This document shows, in pieces, positions 41,438-53,099 of a stretch of DNA of 64,000 nt. The notes below the pieces were generated by a model that saw nothing but the letters and a program-made list of their open reading frames with translations, searched no databases and was not told the DNA's origin. The translations under genes and the position numbers were made by a program. The stretch's first letter is position 1; each line of letters opens with the position of its first letter. Source of the stretch: Lingula anatina (taxonomy: Eukaryota; Brachiopoda; Lingulata; Lingulida; Lingulidae); NCBI RefSeq assembly GCF_001039355.2, contig NW_019775390.1, forward strand, positions 62,001-126,000, in the 5' to 3' direction.

Positions 41438-44400
41438 CACAAGCATAGTTTTGTGTCCTGTTCCTCTAATATCATGAACATTATCTACCTTATCTGTGAC
41501 ATTAATTTTAAGAATGTAGTGAGCATTATGTTCTCACATGATATGTATAGTCTAAGATATGAAATGATCGAACCCCTTTGTTTACACCTATACATTGGTT
41601 ATATGGTTAGTGACTGTGTGATTGATGATGAAATGATTGGTAAATGGTAAGATGTGGGTTTACTTACTCATGTATGATCTCACTGAAATTTTTTATTAGG
41701 TAATGTTCGGGATATGTTAATACAAATAGCTTTAAGATTTTTATTTTTATACAAGATTCTGTTTCGAAATAGATGAATAAATGATTAAAAGGAGATGTCT
41801 TGTAATTAGATTAAAAGGGGAAAAAAAGCAGAAAATTCACCAGTTACAATTATTAATCCTCACACCCAGTTATAGGTGCACTAAATATATATACCATGTA
41901 TTCTAGACTTAGGTGTGGTGCTCAAGTCTTTGGCACAGAATAGATCAAAGATAGTGCTAACCTTAAGGTTGAGAAGCCCTGAGCTAACAGACACTTTGGT
42001 ATGCCTAGAATGTATTATGTTTTATCCACCCTTTCTGTCTGTCTGCCTCCTTTTATTCTCATTTGTCATTTCCGCGTCTGAGATCCGCAAAAAAAAGATT
42101 TTTATATTACATATATGTTTTTATCCAAGAACAGGACATGCTATTGTCAAATTTTAATTGGTTTTCAGAATAAATTTATGTTTCTGAGAAATAGGTTGAT
42201 TTGAAAACTGCATATTTGATTTGTCATACTTGGAATTGTTTTTTAGCAGTAATGGCTTACTTTAGAAAAAGTGTCAATTCATCCTGCATTTTTGCATTGT
42301 TGTAATGCCGAAGTCTGCTGTCTCATATTTAGAAAATTTAATGATAAAAATAGAAAAGCAAAAGCATGAAAATATAAAACTTTGACATAAACTGACAGGA
42401 ACTTTCAACATGGACCACTGCACCGTTGCGTGAAGATGACTTCCCTTTGTAAATCACAATAACTGCTATAAACCCATGGCTAATACAGGTGTCAATACTT
42501 TTGTTATTGTTCTTTGGGGGACAAGTGAAAGTTGGCTAACAAGAAGATAGTATTACAACCTAAACATGTCTACACAAGGGTTGAGGGAATGGTTGAGAAG
42601 TCATTGTTGTACCTGGTAGTCTATTTGAGAGGTGTACGTTTCAACTTTTGCAAGTAACTGATGCTCAAGCCTCGGGCATTAGAACTTGAGAGCCCCATTT
42701 CTTTCACCAGAGTGAATAGTTTATGTTGCAATTTAGAAGTATATAAGTACTTATCAAAATTTCATCTTTTTGATGTCTGCTTTCATTGTTGGTAGTGAAA
42801 GTCCTTCTAATAAAGGGTGGCTTTTGGAAAGTTGCAGCATCTTAGTGGTGATAAAAAATGTTACACTTGGTAGGTGGGGGAAGAATAGGAATTAATTATA
42901 AAGTAGGAAGTTAGTTTCCATAGCTGTTTTTTATGTGATAAGAAGCAGGTGCTGTGAACTTGAATTTTATGTCTAAAAATTACTTCTATCACAAAAACCT
43001 TTGTTAAATTGTGTCGTCAGTTTGCAAATTACAGGGGTTAGGAAAGTAACAGAGATAATTGACAAATTTACAAAGTATTTTAATAGTTTTAAGTGGGTAA
43101 TAATTCACCATGCTCTCATAATTTGGCCCATATTTGGGCATACTGGACATCACTAGTGACATATGGACTGGTCACCAGCTGGTAAAGAATTTAGAAAATC
43201 ACTTGACCAGTGGGCATGTGTGGGGATAAGTGGACATTGTCATTTGACCTTGCTCAGCAGAGACCATTTGTTGCTATGGTTACTGGTTATTTGATGCTTA
43301 ATAAGCTTTTGAGTGGTTTGAAATTAAAGTCCACTGTGAATTATTTTCAAAGATTTATAAAAGATTTGGTGCTGTGAAGTCCAGTGATATTCTGTGTCTA
43401 TTGTCATACAATTTGATAAATATTTGTAGTTCCTTCTTTTATTGCAATGGAGTTTAACACTTAGTTCTAGCTGTTTCATTTTGCTTTAAATATTCACTCA
43501 ATTTTTCTTTTGCCAGATACCTAAAATAAGTCATAAAATCAAACTTGTTGCTTATAATTTTACAGTCAACTTTTGGGAGTTTTTCTTCAGTTAATGTCAT
43601 GTGATCTGCTACAGAATTGTTGCCATTGTGACGAAGAATCGAAGAATCGGTTGGCATGAGAGAGAAGTGTGTTGTACAAGGCATCTTGGGTCATGTTCCG
43701 CCTTTGATCAGAGCGAAGCATTTAGGGTGCATAATAGTAAACATGCTTTTGAAGATGTGATGGCATTTGCCATTGTACTTTTATCATTGAAATGTGTCTG
43801 ATAAAAGACGTATTTGTTTTTTTAAAAAAATGAAGGGAATTTATGACACGCTTGTATGGAAGTATGATCTTTAAAAGTTATTTGCCACAAATTTAGACCA
43901 GTAAGTTTTGAAGGAGTGCATTGTTGTGGGAACTTTTCCATGGGGGTTATTTGTTGGTATAGTTTACTTGGTTTATCTGCCAATATTATTTTCAGCTCTT
44001 CTTTGGTACAGATGCAACAGGTGTTTGACAATTAAGTTTCATTTATAACTGACATATTAGGAAACGTGAGGTGATGTAATAAAAAAATATATGGTAAGGA
44101 AATTATTTTGGCTTGCACAATAATTTAGATGAATCTGAACTCTGGTACCTATCTGTGCTGCATTAGAACTGGTAGCTCATCCAAGTATTTGATACACTTA
44201 TACCTGTGATTATCAGGTGTGTGAAAAGGAAAGTGTTTGATGTTGATAGTGAAAGGAGGAGTTATTATGTATAAGTGTATTGTATTTCTTATATATTATA
44301 TGCCTGGGTTGCAGTAATACCTACAGAGAAGTGAACCATGCAGTCACTGTTTATTGACATATGGAGCTTGTGTGTGATAAATAGAGTTGTTTCACAAGCC

Positions 44401-47400
44401 GCAGTGTTTGTTTACAATTTATTTGTAGTCGCTTTACTTTGTTTTATTATTTGAGCACAGAAATATCACTGCCAGATGGCTATATTACAGGGGTCCCGTT
44501 GTGGATATATTCAAGCAACTTAAACAATTGGATTAAATGTTTTATAACTGATACTGCAGTTTTGACATTTTTATGTCTAGATTGCTGTGTTTATTTCATC
44601 TGATTTACTGGTAAAAGAAAAGATAACTAGAAACTTTTGATTGAAAATAAGAGCCCACATGTGCTTAGTTGAAAAATAGGATAATTTATTAGTTTTGTCT
44701 GGACATGGATCATTTACACACGAAAAAGATAAGTCTTGACAGCTAAATCTTAACCAAACATTGCATGTTTTACTGCAATCATTAAGTTTGCCTCTGTGTT
44801 CAGGAACTGGTGTAATAATATATGTAAATCAGTGATGTGTACTGAATACAATGACAGTTGAACTATATTATATATGTTATAATCAGGCATAAAATTTGGT
44901 TAGTATGTCGTGGCTGGCAAGTGCCCCTTGTAGACCAGGTGGAAGAAATGATTTTATTCTTGGTTTGATGAATATTTCTGACTAGATGTTTCGGCACAGC
45001 AGATGTTTAGCTTTGAAGGGGTAGGTGGGAGACAGTTGGTAATAAGGAGAATGTTATCAAAGAATTTGTTTATATAAGTATATATGTAGCTAGATAAGGT
45101 AAGTATTACTTATGTACATATATATGTATGATTGAGCAATTAGTCTGTGTCCAAAGCAGCAAATTGTGAGGATAGGAAAGTTTGCTATGCGTTTTAATAG
45201 AAATCATTGTTTTTGGAAAATTTTGGAAATTTTCATGAATCAGCCACATTTTGTGATCAGACTGAACCGGGTTCCATTGAAATAAAACTTGAGATTAAAT
45301 ATTAAGCAACTTAAATTAAAAAAATAGTTTTATGAAAAGAAATGCAACTAAAATCATTTTCCCAGTGGAAAATTAAATGTTCAATGAAATAAGGCATATG
45401 GTTTGAACCCTAACTTTCACCACAGTAGCAAATATGTCCACTCTAGTCAGAATTGCGGAGGCCCTGTCCACTAGTGATTTAATTTCAACTTCCAGTGTTA
45501 ACTGAATGCCAACTATTACTTTGAAGGTGTGGCCACAAAACGATTAGACTCCCTGGCATTTCACTCTGATTCAATGGAAAATGTTGTCTCACAGGATGTA
45601 GACACAGGAATTCAAGCTGAAATGACAGTTTTGGATCAGTTACAATCTCTGATGTACCTTTTAACTCAGGTATGTACCTGCGAGAAATACTGATCAGGTG
45701 TTGTTCGGACCGAGTTGGGTCAAGTCTGTAAGACCCCGGTGTGAACATAGCCATAGCCACATTGGAATTTAAGCTGAGCTATCAGGCTGGGGATCAGTTT
45801 CGGTCATGGATCATCTTTTAAAGTCAGGAATTTGGTCATTGACTTTGCTAAGGGTGGGAAAATGTGGATGAAGGTATGGTCTGGATTAGGATCATTTAAG
45901 TGTGACAGAAAGAAGAGGTTCAATTGAGAGCAGTGGAAGAGGTGGACAGAGGACATTTACTGGACACTGGTGACAGTGCTAGATTTGAACATTACTTCAT
46001 CAAAAGGCAGCCTGACCACTGATAAGACATCAAATGGACAGACCTCTTGCACCTAGGATTAAAGCACTGGATGATAGTTGATCAGTTTCTGAATTCTGTC
46101 AAGGAATATTTTAGTGGAAGGATTTACTGTAACAGTGAAAATCCAACAGATGGTCAGTCAGGTTGACCAGAGGGAGGGGCAGCGATGTGAAGTACCTGCC
46201 CACAAGGATTAACTGACCATTACAAGGATTAACTGGTCATCTCAGGGATTATCACCTGACCAGATCAAGGTTTAACTGGTCATTGGCTGGATTAATTGAC
46301 CTCCACAGTGACCATAACAAGGATTAAATGATCACTACATAGGTGTAGTTTGTAAGCATCAGTTGTTTAAAGTGACCACAGCAGAGCTGGAAAAAGGAAT
46401 TGCTGAAAAGTGTGAACATGCTGACCATTCAGTGATAACTGATCTGATTTGCTTCCGTTCAGGATTTGGTGACCACGGAATGCTCAGAGTCCATTCATAA
46501 GGGACGGATGTCCTGACAATTCGGTTAAGTTAAACTGGCCATTATATTGGAGAACATGACATACAGTTATTTGAAAAAGGAGTGTTCTTTTGGTATGGTA
46601 ACTTACAGTTTTTCTTACCTTTCAGTAAAAAAAATTGATCTTTGACTTTTTCGATAGAAGGGAAATATAGATCAAAGTGTATGTTGTTACAGTTAAGTTC
46701 ATTTAAAAGTGACAGAAAAGGTTCACTTTACTTTCCCTAGGGTACAATTTGATAATTTTTTTGTGAATGGGATATTATTTTCAATGAACTTAATGTGACT
46801 GAAAAAATTATGTATTATGGTATCCTGTTAGGGCACCCTGTGTTTCAGATCACTGATTATTCTTATGATTTTGTATACTGTGCCATGGACAACTCTTGGA
46901 CACCCAAGGTATTGCTAATGACCACCTCTTAAACTGATACAGCAGTGGACTGTTGATGGGTAGAACACCTGCCTAGAGTGGTATCAGTACTGACACAGGA
47001 GAGGTTTTCCTTCATCCCAGCCTTTCTCAGGTGTCGGGTTTAGGCATCCATTGTTTTCTTAAGAAATTGGTCTTCTCAAAGCAAGCAGTGGGTGTCTTGG
47101 GGAGATAGAAGCCAGCAAGCAGGCAGAAATGCAACCAGTTCTGAAGTGTTCTGTTTGATATCATCAGTTGTAATGAGGAGACTGTCAGCAGCCCAGCAGG
47201 ATGCCACCTGAGTGAGCAAAGCACAGCTATTAAGAGAAGCCCTGCTGATGGACTGAGACTGGCTGATCATGATGATTAAATGCAGTCGGACTGATTTTGG
47301 CAGAAAGAGATACAGAATCAATTCATTCCATACTGAACTATTCATATTTATTTTAGGAGAGATAGTAAAAAAAAAAAAAGGAATTAAACTCCTCTTGATC

Positions 47401-48190
47401 TATATCTGAACATCATTAGTGGTAGTTGTGGTCTAGGATAATAGTTGACACTGGTGCATTACAACTAACAACCACTGAAAATAAAGGAGAGGTCGTGATA
47501 TTATCAGAGATGACATGGAATTTGGTAAAACAACACATCAAGACGACTATCCTTTGTCTCAAATGTATCACTGTATTCCACAGGAGCTCAAAATTGATAA
47601 TGCCCATGCTTGGCTTGTAAGCTTTCTGCTACAGGACCCTTAATATGTATTTGTCAATAAAGATAATTCAGATGTGCTTTGAATTCAAGGGGGCAAACTT
47701 GTATCTCATTCTGAGGTTGTTATCTAACAGAAAACTTTATAGGCCATGCCTATCCCTGGCCTTGGTAACATTTTGTTTCAAGGAGGACAGTTGGGCGTAC
47801 TCAGAATTGTACATTCTTGTTTGGAGGCACTTTTGATTGCAATAACAATTTTAGTGATAATTTTAACACAGACCATTAAGTGTGTATTTTTAGCCAGGTA
47901 GAGACTTGCTAGATGTTATCACCACTATGTTAGGGACATGGCGATACTCAGTGACCAGTTTACTTCAGGCCAGAGCTAGTGGCCTTGTGGAAAAATGATG
48001 GACCCGACCATGTGGCGACATTTGAATGCATTTCACCTCTCATTTACTGGACAAATGGCATCTTCTTAAACCAAGTCTGTATCATCCTGGACCTAAGGAA
48101 AGAGGAGTGTATGTGGTCACTGTTTCTTTTAATTTGATAACCATCATTATCAGATGAAAAATTTGACCACTGAAAGAAAATGGAGTTTAT

Positions 48191-48225
<35 letters not shown>

Positions 48226-51200
48226 ATTCACTGTGTTTTGAAAAATCTTGTTTCATTAGAGAAGAACATCACCAAAAGTTGTATTGAAGATATTACTAAC
48301 AGGCTGCTCTGTCACTGTATTGACAGAGAAAATGAAGACCAGCTCTCAAGGGAAACAAGGGTTTGAAAATACTAAACTAATTTCACTTGAATAACCTGTC
48401 AACACACCATATCATAAGTCAAACAGATTATGTGCTGTGTAAACATTTGTTGTGAAGTGTTCAAGTTGATTGTTCCGGCAGAGCATACCATAGGATGTGC
48501 ACTTGACAGATAACATGGTAAGGTGTGTGTGTGAAAAGGGATTTTATTTTTGTGAGGCAGACATGCAAAGATTCCAGGTTAGAGATTGTTGTAAACCATC
48601 GTGTGAATTGAATTTTGGACTCTTGCTATTGATTAACTACTTTGGCTAATTATTGTGTTCTTCTGAAATTTCATTTTGCTTTTCTAAATTAAATCTTAGT
48701 TTGTTGAAGAAAAACTGAACTCTCTTCATATATTTATGGAAACAATTATGAAAGTAAGTTTGATACCAAAGGAATTTTTATGAAATTGTCAAACTGTCTT
48801 TTTCTATGATCACCAAAAAAAAAAATGACCATTTGAGAGAGATATGATACTAGTATCAGTAAGGTGTTTGAAATTTGAGTAATTTTCATACAAGGAGGAA
48901 ATGGTCAAGGGAAAAAATACGCAGTGTATTGGATAGGGAAATACTTTTGCCAGCTATGATTGACAAGAACAGGGCTTAAACTGTGTTGAAGGAAATAGCA
49001 AGGAAATTATCATTTGCACCATGTTCACAAGACCGCAGGAACTTCATAAGTACAAGGAAAAGGATACTTCTGTGTTATACAATACAACTACAAGGAAGAG
49101 TTTTAGTGCTTGATGTTTGTATATCCAAAGGAACTAAATCTGAAAGAACAAAGTGTCATTTTATTTCTACAAATTGACAGAGTGGTGCTAACTCTATGAA
49201 AACACTAGGACTTATTTTTTTGGCATCAGCTCCATTTGCCTTCCTTTGTTGTTGTTGGAATGAATTCTGCTCAGGTATGTCAATGATGTAACAAGTCTAG
49301 ACCACAGCAACCTTGGGACATCAGCCAAGAAAAATCTTTACCAACAGAGCCAGTGTTTCCACTTCTCTTGGAAATTTAGACTCATACCCCACATTTAATT
49401 TGCGTATTGGTCACTTTTGTTTTCTGTTTCAAATCAATTGGAAAGATAGAGTCAACAGGTCCAGGCATTGTGAAAACTGAAATCATGGCAACCTGGGATG
49501 ATTAACACTGTCATTGGTGATCTATTTTATGAAGAATCATAGAGCTAATGGATGATGAAAGATGGAGGAAATATTCCAGACAGGTTATGTGTTCATCACC
49601 CCTCTTTTATGCAAAGTTTATGTATTAAAATTGTGCTCCTTCATGATAAAGTTAATCATCAAATGTGTTCAATCCAACAGTGAATGCATGCATTATATTG
49701 CTACTCTAATGCTGGCATATGGAGACTGAAAATCACCAGTTTGCCAGGTAAAAGAAATTAAAACAATTTTATATAAAAAAAAATGTGGTGTTTCTTCTGG
49801 AATGAAGATTAGAGTGGAGACACTGATGGTGCTGGTGCATTTTGCCCCATTTAACTCCCAGGTGGTCGTGAAACTAGGATTGGACGTAATGAGAAATGGC
49901 AGGAAAGGAGCTCCCGTGTCTTAACAACACACACAGATGACTTCATGTCATGCAAGGGACCTTCGTGGTTTTATTGGTGACAGAGGGTTGGCACTTGGCA
50001 CTGGTGCAGTTTTAATGGAAAAAAAAAATGAAGGATAAATTGAAATAAAATGTGTCAGTTGAGGACCAGAGTTGTTTCAGTTTAATTCAACGACAGAGGG
50101 TAGGAAGAAGAGGACAGAAAGAGAGGAGAGGGAGAGAGAGAGATTCAAAATCAGTCCAGTGTCATGCAATATCTCAATCTATAGCATTTACTGCCCATAA
50201 ACATGCTTTTCCCCCCTGGGCCTTCAAATCCACATGTTTCAAATGCCTGCACACAATAAAACAATGAAATGAAGATAGGACGTCAAAATTACCTGTAGCA
50301 GATCATTTTCAGATATCGTCAGTGATCCAGGACAGAGAGCAGTCTGCTGACAGAAAGGGTTCACTATGTTAAAAGGAGAACTGTTTACTGATGTTTAACT
50401 TGTGACACTTAACCCAAGTCAGGAATTCCTTCCTCGATGTTGATGTCAGAGTATTTGTACTGCGATAGAGTCAAGTGGATTCTCTCTCTTTCTCTCTCAA
50501 AATTTATATTATATCTACATAGTCAAGTATCTTAATGGGGGATATTAATATCATGACTTATTCATGATGTTCTGGCAGTTAAGGATCATACATAACTAAA
50601 GCAGATTTCATTCAGGTATCCCTTTTCAACAAGGACAGCTCACCTGTGCAGGAATGCAGGATAAATGTGACAGTGACAAATATCTTTGTATGTATTTTTG
50701 AAAAGGCATCATTTGAAATTGAGGCCTATGCCGTTTGGACTGAGATAGACAAATCTGCCTCAGCCATTTTAATGGAAGTCTTTTATGGGCCGGCGTTGGG
50801 AATTTTATGGCATCAGGATGATGCAACCAGACAAGGAAAACACATGAAGGTATTTCTAATTATTTAGAACAAATAGTCTTGGACGTATCGTTTTCAACTA
50901 AAAATAGAACAGCATCCAGGCAAGTGCAGTGACAGAATTCCACTAGTAGGTAAAATACAATAAAGAGTGACAACTACTCCGGCCGCATGACAGGCGTGAT
51001 CTGCCCCTGGTACAAAAATAAAAAGTTTGGAGTAGAAATATTTTCAAGCTGGAAGAATTCAAGAATTCATTATGCAGGAGCAAAGACCAAATTAATGAGC
51101 GACAAACATCTGAAGATCGTGATCTAGCCTTGCCATGGAGCATTTTTGAAACGTGTATGGAATTCAAGATCCAGGAGCAAAAACAAAAGAAACTGAGCTG

Positions 51201-52453
51201 AAACAAGTGCTTAGCAGATGGAGAGCTGAGTGTTATTCTGACCCCTAGCAGAGAGGTATACTGGAAGTTTAACAGATTCACGGTGATCCCAATTTGGAAC
51301 AGGTTTTTAACAGCATTAGGGCTCTGGGAAAATTTTACAGGGGATTCAGTAACAACAGAAAAGGCTAGGTGGTTGCTTTGTTGCAGTGGTTGGTTTTTGT
51401 GGTCAGTTATAATTGTGGTCATATACGGTAATGCCTGATGGTTTAGAGTAGGGAGTTGAGCCTTTACGTATGACAGAAATACATCCCAGGTAAAGTCTGT
51501 TGAAATTTGTTTGTATGTTGTATCTCATTGGAATATTGTTTTTACATAATTGATACGTGGATTAGGAAATATCAATTAATGAAAATCTTGACATTTTCAG
51601 AAAGAATGGAGGAAATATAGGATTTACCACCATATTAACTTGAAGTGATTGCATTGCAAGCTAACTGTAGATGTTGTCATTGAAAACTTTACAGAAGAGA
51701 AACAACTTTGAATTCTTTAGACATATCTTTCTTTTGATTTAGAAGAAAGACACATGCCTGAAAAATAATGTTTAACTGTTTATAGCTAAAACCAGTGAAC
51801 AAAATAACAGTATCTATATCAGTATCCTTTCAAGAAATTGCTGATGGTGTTGATTTTAACTAATGCTGGATTGTGAAGAATTGCAATAAGTGAATAGACA
51901 GATAAAACCAGAGGAAGAAATATTCAATTTAAAAACAATGTATCTGGTACAAAACGGTTACTCGCACACCATGGACTATGGCGACAGCACCTCCCAGGAC
52001 AGGTACTCCTTTGACGACATGGTGAACAGATACACTAATTGCTGTGACCCCTATACAGGGTACACAGACTATGACAGTTACAACTCTTATCAGCCCTGGG
52101 GGGAGTCTTACCAGCCCTGGGGAGATACGTACCATCCCTGGGGCTCCTCTCCCTGGGGATATGATACCAAGTATGTGTACAGTATGTGGGACTCGGAAGA
52201 GGAGGGGGAGATAGAAGGTAAGGGAAATAAAACGATTTAATAAAATTAACATATTTTATTCAGGTTTATCCTGTCTTTTCTGAAAACAGTATCTTTTTTA
52301 TTTTCAGAAAACATATTTTGTGTATCAGATAGACCATTTTAAATAGAGCTTAAAAAGTGGTCTGGCTACTTGACTTGACTGCTATAATAATTCTTCATTT
52401 CAGCAAAGAGAAATCAAATTCATGTAGACAATTCTGTTTTCATATATAGATAG
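35768..52453 (+). CDS. RING-finger, proline-rich protein (multi-exon gene, proposed model)
   Basis: The proposed coding exons are 35768-35924, 37502-37705, 40190-40531, 40704-40922, 45426-45669 (with a frameshift) or 45527-45669, and more tentatively 50616-50849, 51902-52217 and 52404-52453. Each firm junction has GT-AG sites and matching phase (the first four junctions are all phase 1). The protein begins with a C3HC4 RING finger, which in known families usually means E3 ubiquitin-ligase activity. Polar low-complexity sequence follows, with SH3-ligand-like PxxP tracts, a Lys/Glu-rich patch, a Ser/Thr-rich segment and, if the 3' exons belong, a Tyr/Trp-rich PWG repeat. I do not recognise an orthologue and give no name. 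The first three coding exons are secure as a gene; the 3' half could instead belong to another transcript. Confidence 0.6.
36029..36373. mobile_element. TTAA-flanked MITE-like element in the RING gene intron
   Basis: The ends at 36029-36051 and 36351-36373 are inverted repeats of 23 bases with two mismatches. Both start with TTAA; the left arm reads TTAAAGGGATAATAACTCTT and the right, reverse-complemented, reads TTAAAGCAATAATAACTCTT. TTAA is the target-site duplication of piggyBac-type elements, so the true terminal repeat may be the 19 inner bases. The element is 345 bp with no coding capacity, which fits a non-autonomous miniature element. It also contains an internal 28-bp perfect palindrome. 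Confidence 0.75.
36201..36228. repeat. 28-bp perfect palindrome inside the MITE-like element
   Basis: The half-site TGTTAAAATCTCTT is followed immediately by its exact reverse complement, with no spacer, centred on CTTAAG. It could extrude as a cruciform or mark an internal end or recombination point of the element. Confidence 0.9.
36391..36452. repeat. (TTTC)n / pyrimidine-rich low-complexity tract
   Basis: Imperfect CTTT and CTTC tetranucleotide repeats just right of the MITE-like element. Confidence 0.85.
36759..36820. repeat. (TG)n and (AG)n compound microsatellite
   Basis: TG repeats with interruptions to about 36783, then 11 uninterrupted AG units from 36798. Confidence 0.9.
37502..37705 (+). 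CDS. RING gene exon 2 (polar linker)
   Basis: The acceptor TTCTCCTCCAG and donor G|GTGAGT are both strong. The exon enters and leaves in phase 1 and adds 68 codons. The encoded segment is rich in His, Asn, Thr and Ser, with a peptide MATQTTPKPF and no recognised domain. Its open frame and GC content stand out from the AT-rich flanks, which supports it being real coding sequence. Confidence 0.78.
40190..40531 (+). CDS. RING gene exon 3 (proline-rich, SH3-ligand-like)
   Basis: The acceptor is TACTTTTAG and the donor A|GTATGT, phase 1 to phase 1, 342 bases. The protein shows TPPVPPRRKPKF, which has a basic residue next to a PxxP core typical of SH3 ligands. It continues with APPPVPPPPL, then a Ser/Thr-rich stretch, then a strongly charged segment (KEKKVDKKVEKKE) likely to be helical or disordered. 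This makes a scaffold or adaptor role plausible for the RING protein. That is inference from composition. Confidence 0.8.
40704..40922 (+). CDS. RING gene exon 4 (second proline-rich segment)
   Basis: The acceptor TTTGTTCCAG and donor G|GTAGGA flank 219 open bases entering and leaving in phase 1. The peptide carries ESPPPPPPAV, a hydrophobic RLGLLLGNRE block that could form a short helix, and a Ser/Thr-rich SVSSLASSGAATPD region with many potential phosphorylation sites. It is only 172 bases from the previous exon, the shortest intron in the gene. Confidence 0.8.
40923..45425. other. long intron of the RING gene
   Basis: About 4.5 kb between two phase-compatible exons. Apart from the GT/poly-T tract I see no exon, element or other structure that can be supported. 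Confidence 0.6.
41379..41437. repeat. (GT)n followed by 35-nt poly-T
   Basis: A GT run to 41402 followed by 35 consecutive Ts. A minus-strand poly-A of this length could be the tail of a retroposed element, but no body is recognisable to its left. Confidence 0.9.
45426..45669 (+). CDS. RING gene exon 5 with apparent one-base frameshift
   Basis: The acceptor CTAACTTTCACCACAG is strong and enters in the correct phase. It gives 26 open codons (VANMSTLVRIAEALSTSDL and on) that stop at TGA 45503-45505. A frame shifted by one base is open from 45502 through 45669 (ending DQLQSLMYLLTQ) to a good donor CAG|GTATGT. Two readings are possible. Either one exon carries a one-base deletion near 45500 (sequence error or real lesion), or the exon really starts at 45527 after a weaker acceptor TTTGAAG, which also fits phase 1. 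The downstream part is common to both and more certain. Confidence 0.6.
46200..46345. repeat. degenerate short repeats containing GGTCA / TGACC
   Basis: Five or six variants of the unit ACAAGGATTAACTGGTCAT, with GGTCA on either strand, occur at about 20-30 base intervals. More isolated copies of the GGTCA core lie in the flanking kilobase. It looks like an eroded minisatellite. Confidence 0.6.
48193..48224. repeat. poly-T (32 nt)
   Basis: An uninterrupted T run, possibly the tail of a minus-strand retroposed sequence; no body is recognised. Confidence 0.9.
50616..50849 (+). CDS. candidate RING gene exon 6 (78 codons, phase 0/0)
   Basis: The acceptor GCAGATTTCATTCAG and donor ATGAAG|GTATTT bound 234 bases fully open in one frame. 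The frame enters and leaves in phase 0, exactly what exon 5 (phase 0 out) and the next candidate exon need. The peptide mixes hydrophobic and charged residues (for example SFEIEAYAVWTEIDKSAS and EVFYGPALGILWHQDD) and matches no family I know. Splice-site quality and phase agreement are the only support; the length could arise by chance. Confidence 0.35.
51902..52217 (+). CDS. Tyr/Trp-rich exon with PWG repeats
   Basis: The frame is open from 51890, with a plausible acceptor GACAG at 51901 that lacks a pyrimidine tract, and ends at a strong donor GAAG|GTAAGG in phase 1. If it is instead a first exon, ATG codons at 51938 or 51971 (ACCATGG, a good start context) are available. The peptide has YTGYTDYDSYNSYQPWGESY, followed by three more PWG blocks, and an acidic end (DSEEEGEIEG). 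Higher GC than the flanks and the clean repeat structure strongly suggest real coding sequence. Membership of the RING gene is inferred from phase and position. Confidence 0.6.
52404..52453 (+). CDS. candidate terminal exon with stop codon
   Basis: A strong acceptor (TTCTTCATTTCAG) enters in phase 1, matching the preceding exon's phase 1 donor. It encodes AKRNQIHVDNSVFIYR and then TAG at 52451-52453. An AATAAA at 52920-52925 could be its poly-A signal. The exon is short, so the evidence is splice phase plus position only. Confidence 0.45.
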
Positions 52454-53099
52454 ATAGATATATCTGGTCCTCTGAGCAGGGGGACTAATATGTTGACCTC
52501 TCTGGCGTGGGGACTAATATATGTTGACCTCTATGACCACCAATTACTATTACTTTAAAGTGAAAATGTTGTGGCTTTCAAAGTGTTAGTATGGTGCTCC
52601 TGACATGAATATAGCTTGGCAAAATTCTAAAAACCCTGTAAAGATCAAAGGCTACTGCTTAGAGGCAGGAACGGACATAACTGGATTCTAATAACTGTAC
52701 ATGAAATACAGACAATGGTGTTATAAAGTTTTGTACCTGCAGGGTAGTAGGTTCTAAAGGGAATGTCGGGTATATGGGAATATGGGAATATTCACTGAAA
52801 CTGGTTGGTTTTTTGAAGGGTGCTGTTGGTCACATAGCACATTATATTCCCAAGGAGATTAAGGGAAGGGTGTGACAGTTTTATTTTTGTCTGTTGATAG
52901 GGGAATCAACAAAATGTCAAATAAATTTAAAGGACAACTCAGTGGGTTAGATTAATGTATAGAAGCAGGTTCTATGTAAAACTTTGATCAGATTTGTGTT
53001 TTGGGAGATTGTTAATCATTATATGAATAAGTCTGGGTCACAAAAGTCCTGTTAAGACAACTAGAATAAAGAATTAGAAAACGAAAACTATTTATCATG
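52454..53099 (+). other. putative 3' untranslated region and intergenic gap
   Basis: The sequence is non-coding. It has TAGATAGATA repeats just after the stop, a short direct repeat GGGACTAATAT near 52480-52520, and a canonical AATAAA at 52920. Composition changes sharply to CpG-rich at about 53100. Confidence 0.4.

Larger units (their letters stand above)
45670..50615. other. long intron of the RING gene (if the 3' exons belong)
   Basis: About 4.9 kb. It includes a cluster of degenerate TGACCA/TGGTCA repeats (46200-46345), a 32-base poly-T (48193-48224) and no exon I can support. A frame over 48257-48366 looks mildly protein-like but lacks a donor. Confidence 0.45.

Noticed and set aside
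48154-48366. Open frame ending EDQLSRETRV after a poly-T
   Set aside because: The first part is the poly-T read as Phe. The remainder looks mildly protein-like but has no splice donor before its stop and does not fit the gene's phase.
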